Of a stretch of DNA of 64,000 nucleotides, positions 1-8,838 are shown piece by piece; the stretch's first letter is position 1, and the number at the start of each line of letters is the position of its first letter. The stretch spans positions 220,461,679-220,525,678 of the forward strand of contig CM055265.1 of the NCBI GenBank assembly GCA_029237695.1. Direction: 5' to 3'. This DNA comes from Conchocele bisecta (taxonomy: Eukaryota; Mollusca; Bivalvia; Lucinida; Thyasiridae). The notes beneath the pieces are model-generated. The model had not been told where the DNA came from. It worked only from the letters and a program-made list of their open reading frames with translations, and ran no database searches. Made by a program: the position numbers and the translations under genes.

Positions 1-370
1 TCAAAATTATTGTATTGTCACGTTTTCAAGATGATATAAGGTGGCAATCTTGGATTTCCTGATCCTGATAGCATTCAACCTAACAAATAACCATTCCAGT
101 AGGTGTGGTCTGCTAAAATTAGCAAAATGTCACACCAGTTATACATGTAGCTTAATTCTCCCCACAGAAATATTGTGTTTTATATTCTTCAAGATGGCAG
201 ACAGCGGCCATCTTGGATTTAAAAGACTTAGTGACTTTCAAACCAACACACAACCCCTACAGCAGGTGTGGCATGCTAAAATTAGTAAATTTTCAGATTA
301 ATTTTACTAGTATTGTGTATTTTTAGATGATGGACGGCAGCCATCTTGGATTTCAAAGTCCAAAGTAAAA
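1..370. repeat. degenerate tandem repeat with GCCATCTTGGATT core
   Basis: About three diverged units of roughly 130-150 bp can be lined up. Each has a core like ggCCATCTTGGATTT followed by a block resembling CAGGTGTGGnnTGCTAAAATTAG (near 98-120 and 264-288). The cores sit at about 45, 208 and 335. No convincing coding signal is present. The same core word recurs far away in this window at 36.2, 43.6, 46.7-47.0 and 51-54 kb. Confidence 0.55.
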
Positions 371-713
371 ATTAATTATACCAGCAGTTTTAGCATGATA
401 TAAGTACAGGGAAACGATACCTCATGTGTGTTTCTTGTTTATCTCATTACAGAGATAGTGCATTTTATATATTTAAAAATGTCGTTAGAAGCCATTTTGA
501 ATGTTGTGCTCTAAAATGTTTTCCCATAACTTTTGAAAAATGCTTAGAAGCTATTTATTTTCTAAAATAGTTCAAGTTGACAAATCAACAATAAAAAAGG
601 TAGGAACATGATGGTCACGGAATATCCGGAAATGTCCCTACTAGTTTCAAATTGTAATTTGTATGCATTCTATGTATTTCTGCAGGATATCGATAATTCT
701 CAAATGATCATAT
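371..713. other. AT-rich intergenic, nothing recognised
   Basis: No coding, RNA or repeat structure was recognised here on either strand. Confidence 0.4.
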
Positions 714-819
714 GTACGGTGGGTCAGCGTGTAAGTGCACACACGAACGAACACGACAGGTTGGTTCCTAACCTGTCGTGTTCGTTCGTGTGTGCACTTA
801 CACGCTGACCCCACTGTAC
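714..819. repeat. 106-bp near-perfect inverted repeat (foldback)
   Basis: The left arm (714-762) starts gtacggtgGGTCAGCGTG and is repeated inverted at 770-819, separated by a 7-base loop. The arms carry only one or two mismatches, so the sequence would form a hairpin of nearly 50 bp. It looks like a small foldback element or MITE. No TSD was confidently assigned. Confidence 0.8.
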
Positions 820-1259
820 TTGCCACTACAATATTGACGTTAGAGCATGAAGCACATTAATTCATTTGTTATGATACGAGGTTGTGTCCCACTGAGGAAA
901 AGGAGCTGTAATTCGATATTATTTGCATAAATATGTTCTAACTACATGTATGTTATTTTAGCAACGTAACACTAATTTTCAAATAAACACATTAGCGCTA
1001 ATAAAAGCGCGGAATTTATTGTGATACGATGTCGTGTCCGACCAAAGTTAGAAGCATTGTTCATATAAATAGAGTTATACCGATGAAAGCCGAAACACGC
1101 CGAATGCCTGTCCTTGTAGCTCAAGCCCGTTGTACTTATAGGAAACGGGCAACCAATTGATTTCTCCGAACAGACCCACATTCACACAAACATGACAATC
1201 GCAAACTACGTTGCGACAAAATCAATTTGTTTACTTCCATTCCTGTAGTCAGTGACCAA
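820..1259. other. intergenic, nothing recognised
   Basis: No supported gene. A short open frame on the minus strand spans 1136-1351 and overlaps the dispersed repeat that follows. Its extent is not conserved in the second copy of that repeat, so it is not called. Confidence 0.35.
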
Positions 1260-1560
1260 GCCTGTTCTAGATCCATGCCAAACACGGGGTCATACGGGTT
1301 GATTTTCCCTTTTTTGACGGAACCGTCTACATTCACTTTCGAAATCTCCATCTCACCCCCACATCAAGTCGCATACAGAAAATTGTAACCTGCATGTGTA
1401 GAACATGCACATAATATAATAAAATGTTTGGCACAGACATATCTTAACTGTAGCATCTATTTTATTTATCTCTCTGTCATAATAATAACAATCAATGCCG
1501 TTGTCTTGAGAATTTACTCCTTGTTGCTAAGCTGTACCAGGACTGGTTTACCGTCTATAT
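1260..1560. repeat. dispersed repeat, copy 1 (second copy 35768-36070)
   Basis: This block is repeated in the same orientation at 35768-36070 with many substitutions. Both begin with TTCTAGATCCATGCCAAACA and share the tract TCTCTGTCATAATAATAACA. The minus strand of the first part contains a short open stretch ending near VFGMDLE, also partly readable in the second copy, so the family may derive from a coding fragment. Family unknown. Confidence 0.65.
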
Positions 1561-1751
1561 TATTCATAAGTTGACTGTGTCCTATATGCAATACACTATG
1601 TTTAAACTAACTAATTATGAAAACATGTCCTACATGCGTTTCTTTTCTATTTTGGCGAGTTGTGTTCTCTAAGTCTCAGTAGTGAATATAGTGGAACCTC
1701 TCTAAACCGGACACCAAGAAAACACCTGTGATCTTATTTTTGATGAGTTAT

Positions 1752-2054
1752 AGAGAATAGTATGTTAATGCCGTGAATGGGAAAAAATATCTGGCAAGGC
1801 TCAGGAAACGGGATGGGCGAGGCTCTGCCGAGCACATCCCGTTTCCGTGCCGCGCCAGATAGTTTTCTCATTCATGGCACTAACCTACTATTCTATTTAT
1901 CCCGTCAACACATACAAATGGCTTTAAAATGCAAAGAAATAACCCCAGCAACAGCACACATTCATACGCAGTGGGTAGATCGTATTGACAGGATATTAAA
2001 AATGTTTCACGGCACCGTGTTTCACGGCACATACGCCCTGTGTTGACGGGATAA
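1752..2054 (+). mobile_element. foldback/MITE family F1, copy 1
   Basis: This is a two-part element. The first part is a long hairpin (about 1752-1900) whose arms are agaatagtAtGTTAaTGCCG and its inverse and whose GC-rich centre is near ggctctgccgagc. The second part is a shorter inverted repeat TATCCCGTCAACAC ... GTGTTGACGGGATA at 1899-1913 and about 2040-2054. The interior carries a doubled TTTCACGGCAC. Copies lie inverted at 33564-33826 and direct at 61929-62234. It has no ORF, so it is non-autonomous. Confidence 0.75.
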
Positions 2055-2140
2055 TCTTGGTTATTTATCTCAGGTGAGAATGTCTGTTTGTGATCACATA
2101 GCACACAGCTATGATTCATAATGATCAAATGCCTGATTAA

Positions 2141-2210
2141 CAGTGAAACCTCTCTAAGCCGGATACCCTGGGGACCTCCCAGGGTGTCCGGTTTAGAGAG
2201 GTTTTACTGT
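2141..2210. repeat. pogo/Tigger-like terminal hairpin relic
   Basis: This is a 70-bp hairpin whose arms read CAGTGAAACCTCTCTAAGCC and its inverse, bounded by CAGT...ACTG. The pattern CAGTnnnACCTCTCTAAACCGGACA resembles ends of pogo/Tigger-type Tc1-mariner elements (family assignment inferred). Related single ends occur near 1690-1712, 28150, 29630, 29890, 30000 and 43075, and another full hairpin lies at 29441-29510. Confidence 0.6.
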
Positions 2211-2894
2211 ACATCCAAATGTTACGACCGCGTATTGATATGCTGCCAGCCACGAACGAAGGGCGCACCGATACCGAAACAATACAAGCGACCAACGCAT
2301 GTTTGGCATGTTTTCAACTTCTGACACACATATCTTACATCGGATAATTACATAATGTAAGATGACCGCCCGCCGAAAGTTTATTAGTGATTTCAAGCGT
2401 CTGTTCCTTGTGCATCAGACTGTCTGTTATATATACCGTTTATCATGTATTCATATTTGTTCTGCATCACATTTGTTAATGCTGTTTAATAAGCATTATA
2501 CTGTTTACATTGTTCTCAATGTTTATGTTTCAAGCCAACTATTACTATGGTGGACAGAACAATTTTGATGGTATATATTGGAAAGCCTTAGGTGCGCAGA
2601 ATCAGCCGACACCATTGTACATGTAATAGACAGTCTGGACCATTTCTGACTTACTTTATAATTTGGATAATTATTTCAGGTGAGCGAAGCAGGCCATTTT
2701 GTGCCTCATGTTATATTACTTTTTGATCTCCATGTCTGTGATATAGAGTCTATCGCGTGAAATATAAACTTCTATGATAACAGTAACTAAATATAAAACA
2801 TTATGGTACAAATTGTTAACCGATGGTCAGTTTCGCCTTTGTTAACCGATGGTCAGTTTCGCTTGTTCAATATGTACATGTCCAATACACTTTA
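2211..2894. other. intergenic, nothing recognised
   Basis: AT-rich sequence with no gene. It contains a short direct duplication GTTAACCGATGGTCAGTTTC near 2816-2862. Confidence 0.4.
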
Positions 2895-3626
2895 CATATG
2901 GGCCGCGCTCTGTGAAAACCAGCCTTAATGACAACATTTTCGATTTTCACTTTTTTTACATTTTCTGATGCGGACACCTTTGAAAAACAATATTTTGAAA
3001 AGAAAATACAATTATATTTCATAGTTTTTGGTTTATCTCACTTTTTGTAGTACCATGTGAATCACTCACGGAAAAAACGTAACGTCATCGAGAAAATGAC
3101 GTTATTGAAACGGCGACGTTTGTACAATGCAACTCAACAGCCTACAGTACTTTGCTGATAAGTTACACTAAATGTATCTACAAGTGTTAGTATGTATGCT
3201 ATCAAACATTGAACAGAATACAACTATGATATGCACACGTAGTGAACAAAACAAACGCACCACTATCGATTTTAAATATATAATTAGCCGACCTGTGGCT
3301 TCGTAATTTGCCACCATCGCCATAATAGATTCATATAAATGTGTCTTCAGAAAGATACATTGCACTTATCTCCGAATTTAGGCCAGAATATAATTGACGT
3401 CATTTACAGTTAATTGTGACGTCATTTATTGATGTAGACATTACGTCACCGAAGACCAAAAAACTAAACGGCATTCCTGGTGTTTGAAATTGTATATTAT
3501 ATGTACATCGTATCGGCGATTGAAACAAATTCATCTTTTTTTCTGTAGGAATGAATGACCAGAATATGGATAGAAATTGGATAGGCCTATGGCTGCACAT
3601 ATCAATAAATTTGAACAGCGCCCGAT

Positions 3627-3671
<45 letters not shown>
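3627..3671. repeat. poly-G homopolymer (45 G)
   Basis: There is an uninterrupted run of 45 G. The corresponding place in the inverted copy (about 50196-50226) is also a G-rich tract but is interrupted. Open frames reading proline or glycine through it are artefacts. Confidence 0.95.
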
Positions 3672-3672
<1 letters not shown>

Positions 3673-4367
3673 ATCTAGAGGGTAGTCGGACACCCCCGGA
3701 GATTTTTAAACAAATTGAAAATCGACTGTCCATTCATGACAATCGGAATTATATTTACTTTTCAGAAAGCGGGAGGAACGTTTTCCTGTGTAGCCAATAT
3801 GACTGACGGACGGGCTAATGTACATGTACCCCGTACTAGCAAGTCTATGGTAAAATGATGCGCTGACCCCCCAATCCCTCGGCTGCCCACCGCCGCCACT
3901 GCCCCCCTCCCCCCAAACCCCTACACACCGAGGGAAGATTAGGCGTGTCCTCTTAAACAGTTATTGTGCGGCATACCCGTCTTGACCCTGTCTATGAATT
4001 TACTGCCGGTACTGATTTCTTTTTGTAAGTGTTCTTCAAATTGTATGTTCGCATTTATCAACGTACTATGCAGATTCCTTCATACATTAGTTATTTTCAT
4101 GAGTGATATCCGCGCGACAGCATACGTATTTATTTAGAAAATGGAATGCATAGTTGTTAAAATAGAAAGTGGTCAACAGAACGTTCAGAGCAAAATTATC
4201 CATTACTGTGTATTTTTATATTTGTGTGGGTTTGAATTTTTGATAATGGGTTTACCATTTGAAAAATAATTATTTTTTCCATAAACCTGCAATATGTATA
4301 CATCAATTTCGGGAAAATGTGGAGATGTAAGGGAGAAAAATGACTCGGAAAGGGGGCGCTAAACGCC

Positions 4368-4428
4368 ACAGGAATGTGTTGCGTGATAACATCCAGCAGG
4401 AATGTGTTGCGTGATAACATCCAGGGTA
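4368..4428. repeat. 28-bp unit tandem duplication
   Basis: The unit AGGAATGTGTTGCGTGATAA plus CATCCAG occurs twice in tandem. Confidence 0.85.
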
Positions 4429-6040
4429 TCACAAAGCCAGCTATCTATCCGCCGTTTGGCGCGCCGAGGTGGTGTGAAGCGAATCTCCTGATCTACGAAG
4501 ACACCCGTGGTGTCCTCAAGGTTTTCCTCGAGTATGTAATCCGTGATGCAATCACTTACACCGAGCACGCCAAGAGGAAGACTGTAACCGCCCTAATATA
4601 CAAAATTTGACCCGATCACAAAATAGATTTCGTTGGAATGAGGCTCCACAGCCTGCGACATTTGTTTAGACGCGTTTAATCTGCACATCTAGAATCTGTG
4701 TGTATTTGCTTTATATTATTTACACGCCACCGACTAAAACGTCACTTTGATAAAAAAGAAAGAAAAACACACAGACGTATATTGTTTAGTACAGTGCACA
4801 TGTAGTAAGTAAATTAACAACGATCTGACAAAGTCAGACTTCTGAAATGTGTAAATGTTGGAGACCTGTGCATTTATGCAGTCTGATCAGTGTCTGCAAT
4901 GATTGCAAATATACTAGTAAAATTGCTATACATTCATATAACCATATTTACAAGTGGTAATCTTAAATATTTACATTGTTATCAAACGGCAATCGTACGG
5001 CTGATTCAATGTGATATGTTTAAGGTACATGTACATATGTAAGTGGTAGCAGATATATATACAAATCAGTAGGCTACGTCCCTGGCGGCTACACTTATGT
5101 TCGCAGTAAGAATGCATGTGACACAATACCAACACACTAAATACTAAAACTTGTTTGGCCCAGTGTCACCATGATGCGATATACCAGGAGCCGTGTATAT
5201 TTGGCACTACCATAATTTTACATCTATGATACGCTTATTTTACTGAAAATTTCCAAATTGTATTGTGTTAATTTTCGAAACATTCGAAAGGCGAAACAAT
5301 AAATTAAACGAATTAATCCCTGTACCCAGTTTTATTCGTGACCATTTTTATCCAGAATAGGTGTCCCAGTTAATGAGCCAACTGTTTACAGTTTCGTTAA
5401 TAAAAGTAACGTTTGCAGGGACACTTCCACGTAATCTGAACAGGACCGTTTAGCACACATGCACCCCGGGTTCGATCCTCAGTTTGTAAGTACATGTATA
5501 TCTGATGGTGGTCGCCAGACAGGATAAGTTTGTTTTCTTTGAGTATTCCGGTTTCAACACAAAATAGAAGCATACTGACGCCTCCGTCTACGCCGACTAC
5601 ACTTGTTCCCGCGTTTGTTTGTAAGTGTTGTATAACTAATTATAAATAAAGTTTAAAAGAAATATTCGCAATATGATTACATAATACTGATTTTGTGATG
5701 TGTTATCTAAAAAATTCCGGTCGTATGGTTATTTTGTTTCAAATGTCAGGGCACAAGTTGTCCATATATATTATAAAAATCATTTGTAATAATATGCCCA
5801 TTTGTATAAAAAATAATCGACAAAATTACTACGTGTTTCCTTGAAGGAAACCGAAAAAAATACAACTTTCTGAACCACTATGAAAACAACTGTACAATTC
5901 TGCCACGCGTATCCAACATTAACGTATTTGTGAGCCACAATTAGTAAAGCGTACGGCTATAAATAGGACAACTTATTGCAATGACGCAACGATTTCAAGT
6001 GTGTGTCAGAATCCGACGTGACGTTGGTAAATTTACTGGA

Positions 6041-6290
6041 TTTAACAGCATAATTATTTAAAGCCCCTCTATTTCTCGGGGGGTGTGGCGGTACGCGTGG
6101 GGGGTGGGGGGGGGGTGGGCGATGCTGGTGGCGATGCGGGCGGGGTGGGGGGGGGGGGGGGGGCTGGGGCGAATGTGGAGCGGGTATTTAGTACTATTTA
6201 CACAGATTATGGCATCATTTTCAGACATATTTTACTTTCAAATGCATGCATGCCCCTTTAGACTGTGGCCTTGCGGAATGCATCATTATT
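6041..6290. repeat. G-rich low-complexity tract between truncated transposon and Polinton
   Basis: Positions 6078-6175 are almost entirely G with scattered T, C and A. The remainder shows nothing recognisable. This is the left flank of the Polinton insertion. Confidence 0.7.
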
Positions 6291-6291
6291 A

Positions 6292-6298
6292 TCATAAG
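6292..6298. other. left target-site duplication of the Polinton
   Basis: TCATAAG here is matched by TCATAAG at 24518-24524 directly after the right terminal repeat. The last one or two bases can be counted either as TSD or as the first bases of the terminal repeat (AGTAGTAG...). This leaves a 5-6 bp duplication, in line with the 6-bp duplications known for Polintons. Confidence 0.8.
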
Positions 6299-6495
6299 TA
6301 GTAGTAAGGGAGTCAAAATGATACCACCTACCGTGATATCATTTATAACCCTCTATAATACCCCCACCACCCCCGAAAATCAAAAAATTGGTTAACGAGG
6401 AAAATTGGGTCTCCCGACAGCAAATTTATGAATTTTTGGAGAAAATAATTTTGAAAAGAGGGAGTCCCAATTATATTGGTAATTGACTTTTGAAA
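6297..6495 (+). repeat. left terminal inverted repeat of Polinton copy 1
   Basis: It starts AGTAGTAGTAAGGGAGTC and matches the inverse of 24319-24517 with only a few substitutions, up to TTGACTTTTGAAA, where similarity ends abruptly. It contains a run of C-rich triplets (ACCCCCACCACCCCCG). Protein-primed linear viral genomes carry such repeats as replication origins. The same end, with an internal deletion, begins copy 2 at 55494. Confidence 0.93.
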
Positions 6496-6521
6496 GTATA
6501 TATTGGTGTCATAAATACATC

Positions 6522-6549
6522 ATGTTTTTTTCACGTCCAATTGAACAGA
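6522..6549 (+). promoter_or_regulatory. candidate viral promoter motif upstream of the left ORF
   Basis: A 28-bp sequence ending CACGTCCAATTGAACAGA is identical to 23963-23990 at the other end of the element. There it forms one arm of a palindrome between two divergent genes. In both places it lies a short distance upstream of a start region and is followed by an AT-rich TATA-like stretch. A role as an early promoter or activator site is inferred from position and conservation only. Confidence 0.5.
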
Positions 6550-6576
6550 AAAAAAAGTACCAATATAAAAGAGAAA

Positions 6577-6840
6577 ATGCATAATTCAATACAATTTGAA
6601 TTGCAAATTATTTTTTTAATGACTGTGTTGAAAGAAGTTTACGAAGAATACGGGGGTTATAATCCTGTATATAAATTCTATAAAATAAGAACACTAGGCG
6701 ATATCGAATATATGAAATACCAGCGAATTTATTACGCTCCGATAAAAAAACGTTACATTTCCAATATTACCACCGGCAATTATGTCAACTATACAAGAGG
6801 CAAATACGAACATAAGACAGATAATGCGTATCGGATATGA
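6577..6840 (+). CDS. small conserved ORF next to left TIR, unknown function
   Basis: This open frame of about 87 codons begins at the first ATG after the terminal repeat and the candidate promoter motif. It is basic and tyrosine-rich, with the central string YEEYGGYNPVYKFY. The same string is encoded in copy 2 (55765 onwards), although small indels put the upstream residues of the two copies in different frames (copy 2 reads IFNDCVEEVYEEYG, copy 1 reads a different sequence before VYEEYG). The second copy goes out of frame after IEYMK. Conservation across copies, despite noisy flanks, argues that it was a real protein. No family was recognised. Its position beside the TIR suggests an early or regulatory gene, but this is inference. 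Confidence 0.5.
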   Translation: MHNSIQFELQIIFLMTVLKEVYEEYGGYNPVYKFYKIRTLGDIEYMKYQRIYYAPIKKRYISNITTGNYVNYTRGKYEHKTDNAYRI

Positions 6841-7050
6841 AACTAAGGCGTAGTATATAAAACTATTAAAACCCAACGATTCGTTTACGAACGTACATTT
6901 CTACGATATCACTTATAAATTTATGTTGTAATCACAACACCAAGCAAGACGACAATGTTTCACTTACACGTGTTATAAACACGCAAATTATGTGTCGTAC
7001 CGTACACGTATATTAAGTGTCCATTTTATAGAGAGATTACACGATTACGA
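6841..7050. other. noncoding spacer of Polinton left end
   Basis: This AT-rich sequence is conserved in copy 2 (55990-56230) with scattered indels. It contains no ORF. Confidence 0.5.
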
Positions 7051-7206
7051 CTTCCGGGATGAAACATAAACACACTGTAATATATACTACACACACGTGG
7101 GTGTGTATTACACAACCCGCTATCGATATTCCGGAATGAAACATAAACACACTGAATATATACTACACACACGTGGGTGTGTATTACACAACCCGCTATC
7201 GATATT
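7051..7206. repeat. two 78-bp tandem units with CACGTG palindromes
   Basis: Two near-identical units each begin TTCCGGnATGAAACATAAAC, contain the palindromic centre ACACACACGTGGGTGTGT and end CCCGCTATCGATA. The same duplicated structure is present in copy 2 (56232-56397) with small indels. Tandem palindromic units beside a viral terminus suggest a regulatory or replication role, which is inferred. Confidence 0.8.
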
Positions 7207-7543
7207 CCGGAAGTATTTTCTTACATTGTGATTGGTTGGCATGTTTTTTATTTTTTAATTTTTACTTTTAATAATTTAGAACGTTATAACCTATATTATT
7301 AAATTAAAAAACGAACTTATTAGATAAAAAGCAAATAAAAAAAAAAGAGTAAATATGGTATTGCACAACACGGTTTTAGCTTAATATATGTAAAATTAAC
7401 AACAATACTTTGTCTTGGGGACGCCCCTTGACGAAAAATGAGCGCTCAGTGCTTCCGTGCAGGCACTTCCAAGGTTGCCTAGACTTTCGACACTGGTTCC
7501 TAGATCAGCCGATAGATGGGGTGTGCTGTACAGGCAGCTATTA

Positions 7544-7671
7544 CACCCGGCTAGCCACAACATGAGACGAGCAAGACAAAGATAAGATCAGAGAAGGTGG
7601 CTAGCCGGGTGGGCCCAGAAGGTTTTGCTGGCGTGGGTTCGAGCCTACGGTAGGACCTAAATTTTTTTTTT
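7544..7671 (+). ncRNA. candidate Pol III-type tRNA-like transcript (VA-like), plus strand
   Basis: A 15-bp inverted repeat (7544-7558 with 7597-7611, CACCCGGCTAGCCAC) is followed by a tRNA-type A-box-like TAGCCGGGTGG (7602-7612) and a near-consensus B box GGTTCGAGCC (7636-7645). A run of ten T, the usual Pol III stop signal, follows at 7662-7671. The same elements are kept in copy 2 (hairpin arms 56735-56749 and 56799-56813, B box 56840-56849). I could not fold a proper cloverleaf, so this is not called a tRNA. It may be a virus-coded small RNA or a captured SINE head. Confidence 0.4.
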
Positions 7672-7819
7672 AAATTATTAATAATTTTCTTAATTAATTC
7701 TTTAGAATTATCAAAATTATTAATTAATAAATTGTTTACTGCACCAATATCTTAATTAAGAAAATTATTAATAATTTAAAAAAAAAAAGTTTAGGTCCTA
7801 CCGAGGCTCGAACCCACGA
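7634..7819. repeat. large inverted repeat joining two convergent tRNA-like units
   Basis: GTGGGTTCGAGCCT...GGTAGGACCTAAA at 7634-7661 is repeated inverted at 7790-7819. The inner AT-rich arms are also partly complementary (TTAATAATTTTCTTAATTA and its inverse). Copy 2 has only the left unit, so the right arm arose by inverted duplication or was lost from copy 2. Confidence 0.7.
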
Positions 7820-7866
7820 CCCTCGTCTCTATAGAGTATCTCCTTAACCCACACGACACGTAGGCT
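7778..7866 (-). ncRNA. second candidate tRNA-like transcript, minus strand
   Basis: Read on the minus strand, this shows an A-box-like TGTCGTGTGGGTTAAGG (7842-7858), a B box GGTTCGAGCC (7805-7814) and an 11-T terminator-like run (7778-7788). It converges on the plus-strand unit. The A-box region resembles tRNA-Leu/Ser type sequences, but acceptor and T stems do not pair well. It is absent from copy 2. Confidence 0.35.
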
Positions 7867-8167
7867 GTTATGATAAACATTACCTAGTGTTGTACAATTA
7901 TCAATTACGACATGATTTCAATTACACGGGTTATGACCATGCGTAAATTGATAGCCAAGGTAAACAGAGCCGAGTGTATCAATTACACAGAGCAGTGTGT
8001 ACAGTGTAATCCTCGACTGAATTTGTAATTCTCAGTGAAAAACACATGTTGTATAGGTATGTAAATTAAATTTGATTTAACTGCAACAACATAATTAATA
8101 ATTTTGAAAAAATTAGGAAAATTATAAAATTAAGAAAATTAGAAAAAATTAATTATTTATTAAAAAA
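7867..8167. other. noncoding AT-rich Polinton spacer, mostly absent from copy 2
   Basis: No ORF. It contains several AATTACA/TGTAATT words. Comparison with 56930-56990 shows that most of 7750-8165 has no counterpart in copy 2. Confidence 0.5.
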
Positions 8168-8801
8168 TTATTTTAAAAATATCACAATGGTGCTGTAGCA
8201 TTTCTTCCGACTTTATCTCCAAGTTTTTCCCTAAATTATCCCAATCAGTACACTCAATTTTGGGCATGGTGCGCGTGCCTTGATTCTTATATCATTTTTT
8301 AATTGTTCATATCTCCCCATTTCTTCCACCACGGATTCAAACATCTAAATTTGATATTTTCTTATCGGCCAACGCTTTGGACCACCATAACGTCGATGGT
8401 ATTTTTCTCGACCTGGCGAGAACGGATATTCTATCATGTTTTCTACATTTTTTCTCGAGTTTTCCCACCCAGACGCCCTAATTACCATACACAACAACCC
8501 AGAAACGGCCGACACCGCACATAAAATCGCTACGGGAACCGTTATAATGGTGGATATAGTTCAGCAGCTGTCCCCGCCCCACACAAGACAGAAACACTCG
8601 CCAGAGCCGTGCTAGATACTTCAGCCATGTTCACCGCGCGCCTACTATATTTTTAGCGTTTCTTTTTCTATTTGTATATTCTCTAACTAAAATATCCTGC
8701 ATAGCGACGATATTATTCAACCTAAAATCTGAACTTCTTTCGTTAATTGTACACAGTGTTGATGGAGTGGTATTGATAATTGGAAGCGGTGATTCGTTCA
8801 T
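8168..8801 (-). pseudogene. Polinton membrane protein with glycine-rich hydrophobic segment (frameshifted)
   Basis: The start codon at 8799-8801 gives MNESPLPIINTTPSTL. The intact N-terminal two-thirds is seen in copy 2 (56988-57603). The protein has a basic N-terminal half, then about 50 alternating Gly/Ala/Val/Ile residues (one or two membrane passes), then a polar helix with HDRISVLARSKKNSIDVM and ISNLEFES near the C-terminus. In copy 1 small indels disrupt the frame around 8340, 8460, 8560 and 8620. The product probably sits in or acts on membranes. I recognise it only as a conserved Polinton-associated protein without assigned function. It lies downstream of the fibre gene on the same strand, with a 37-bp gap. 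Confidence 0.6.
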
Positions 8802-8838
8802 ATTTAAATTTTACAAATTTATTTCAATATATTAGTAT

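Larger units (their letters stand above)
2895..6040 (-). mobile_element. truncated inverted copy of the 4-kb GGGCC-ended transposon
   Basis: This begins with the terminal sequence atatGGGCCGCGCTCTGTG and is homologous, in inverted orientation, to 47045-51025. Examples are the blocks at 5090-5210 against 48350-48490 and 5930-6040 against 47125-47215. Homology stops at about 6040, some 85 bp before the other terminal repeat would be expected, so this copy is truncated. It lacks the GGGCCC MITE that interrupts the other copy. No transposase ORF is visible. It contains a 45-bp poly-G run (3627-3671), a 28-bp tandem duplication at about 4370-4428, and a B-box-like GGGTTCGATCC near 5468. Confidence 0.75.

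Noticed and set aside
41..301. Open frame of 86 codons on the plus strand
   Set aside because: It reads through the degenerate tandem repeat and shows no family resemblance; the frame is fortuitous.
1136..1351. Minus-strand frame containing KVNVDGSVKKG and VFGMDLE
   Set aside because: Lies in a dispersed repeat. The second copy (35768 onwards) keeps part of it but not an open gene, so it is treated as repeat.
3400..3693. Poly-proline frame on the minus strand
   Set aside because: Translation of the poly-G homopolymer.
7590..7660. Functional tRNA gene in the Polinton
   Set aside because: A and B boxes are present, but acceptor and T stems do not pair into a cloverleaf. Only a tRNA-like transcript is suggested.
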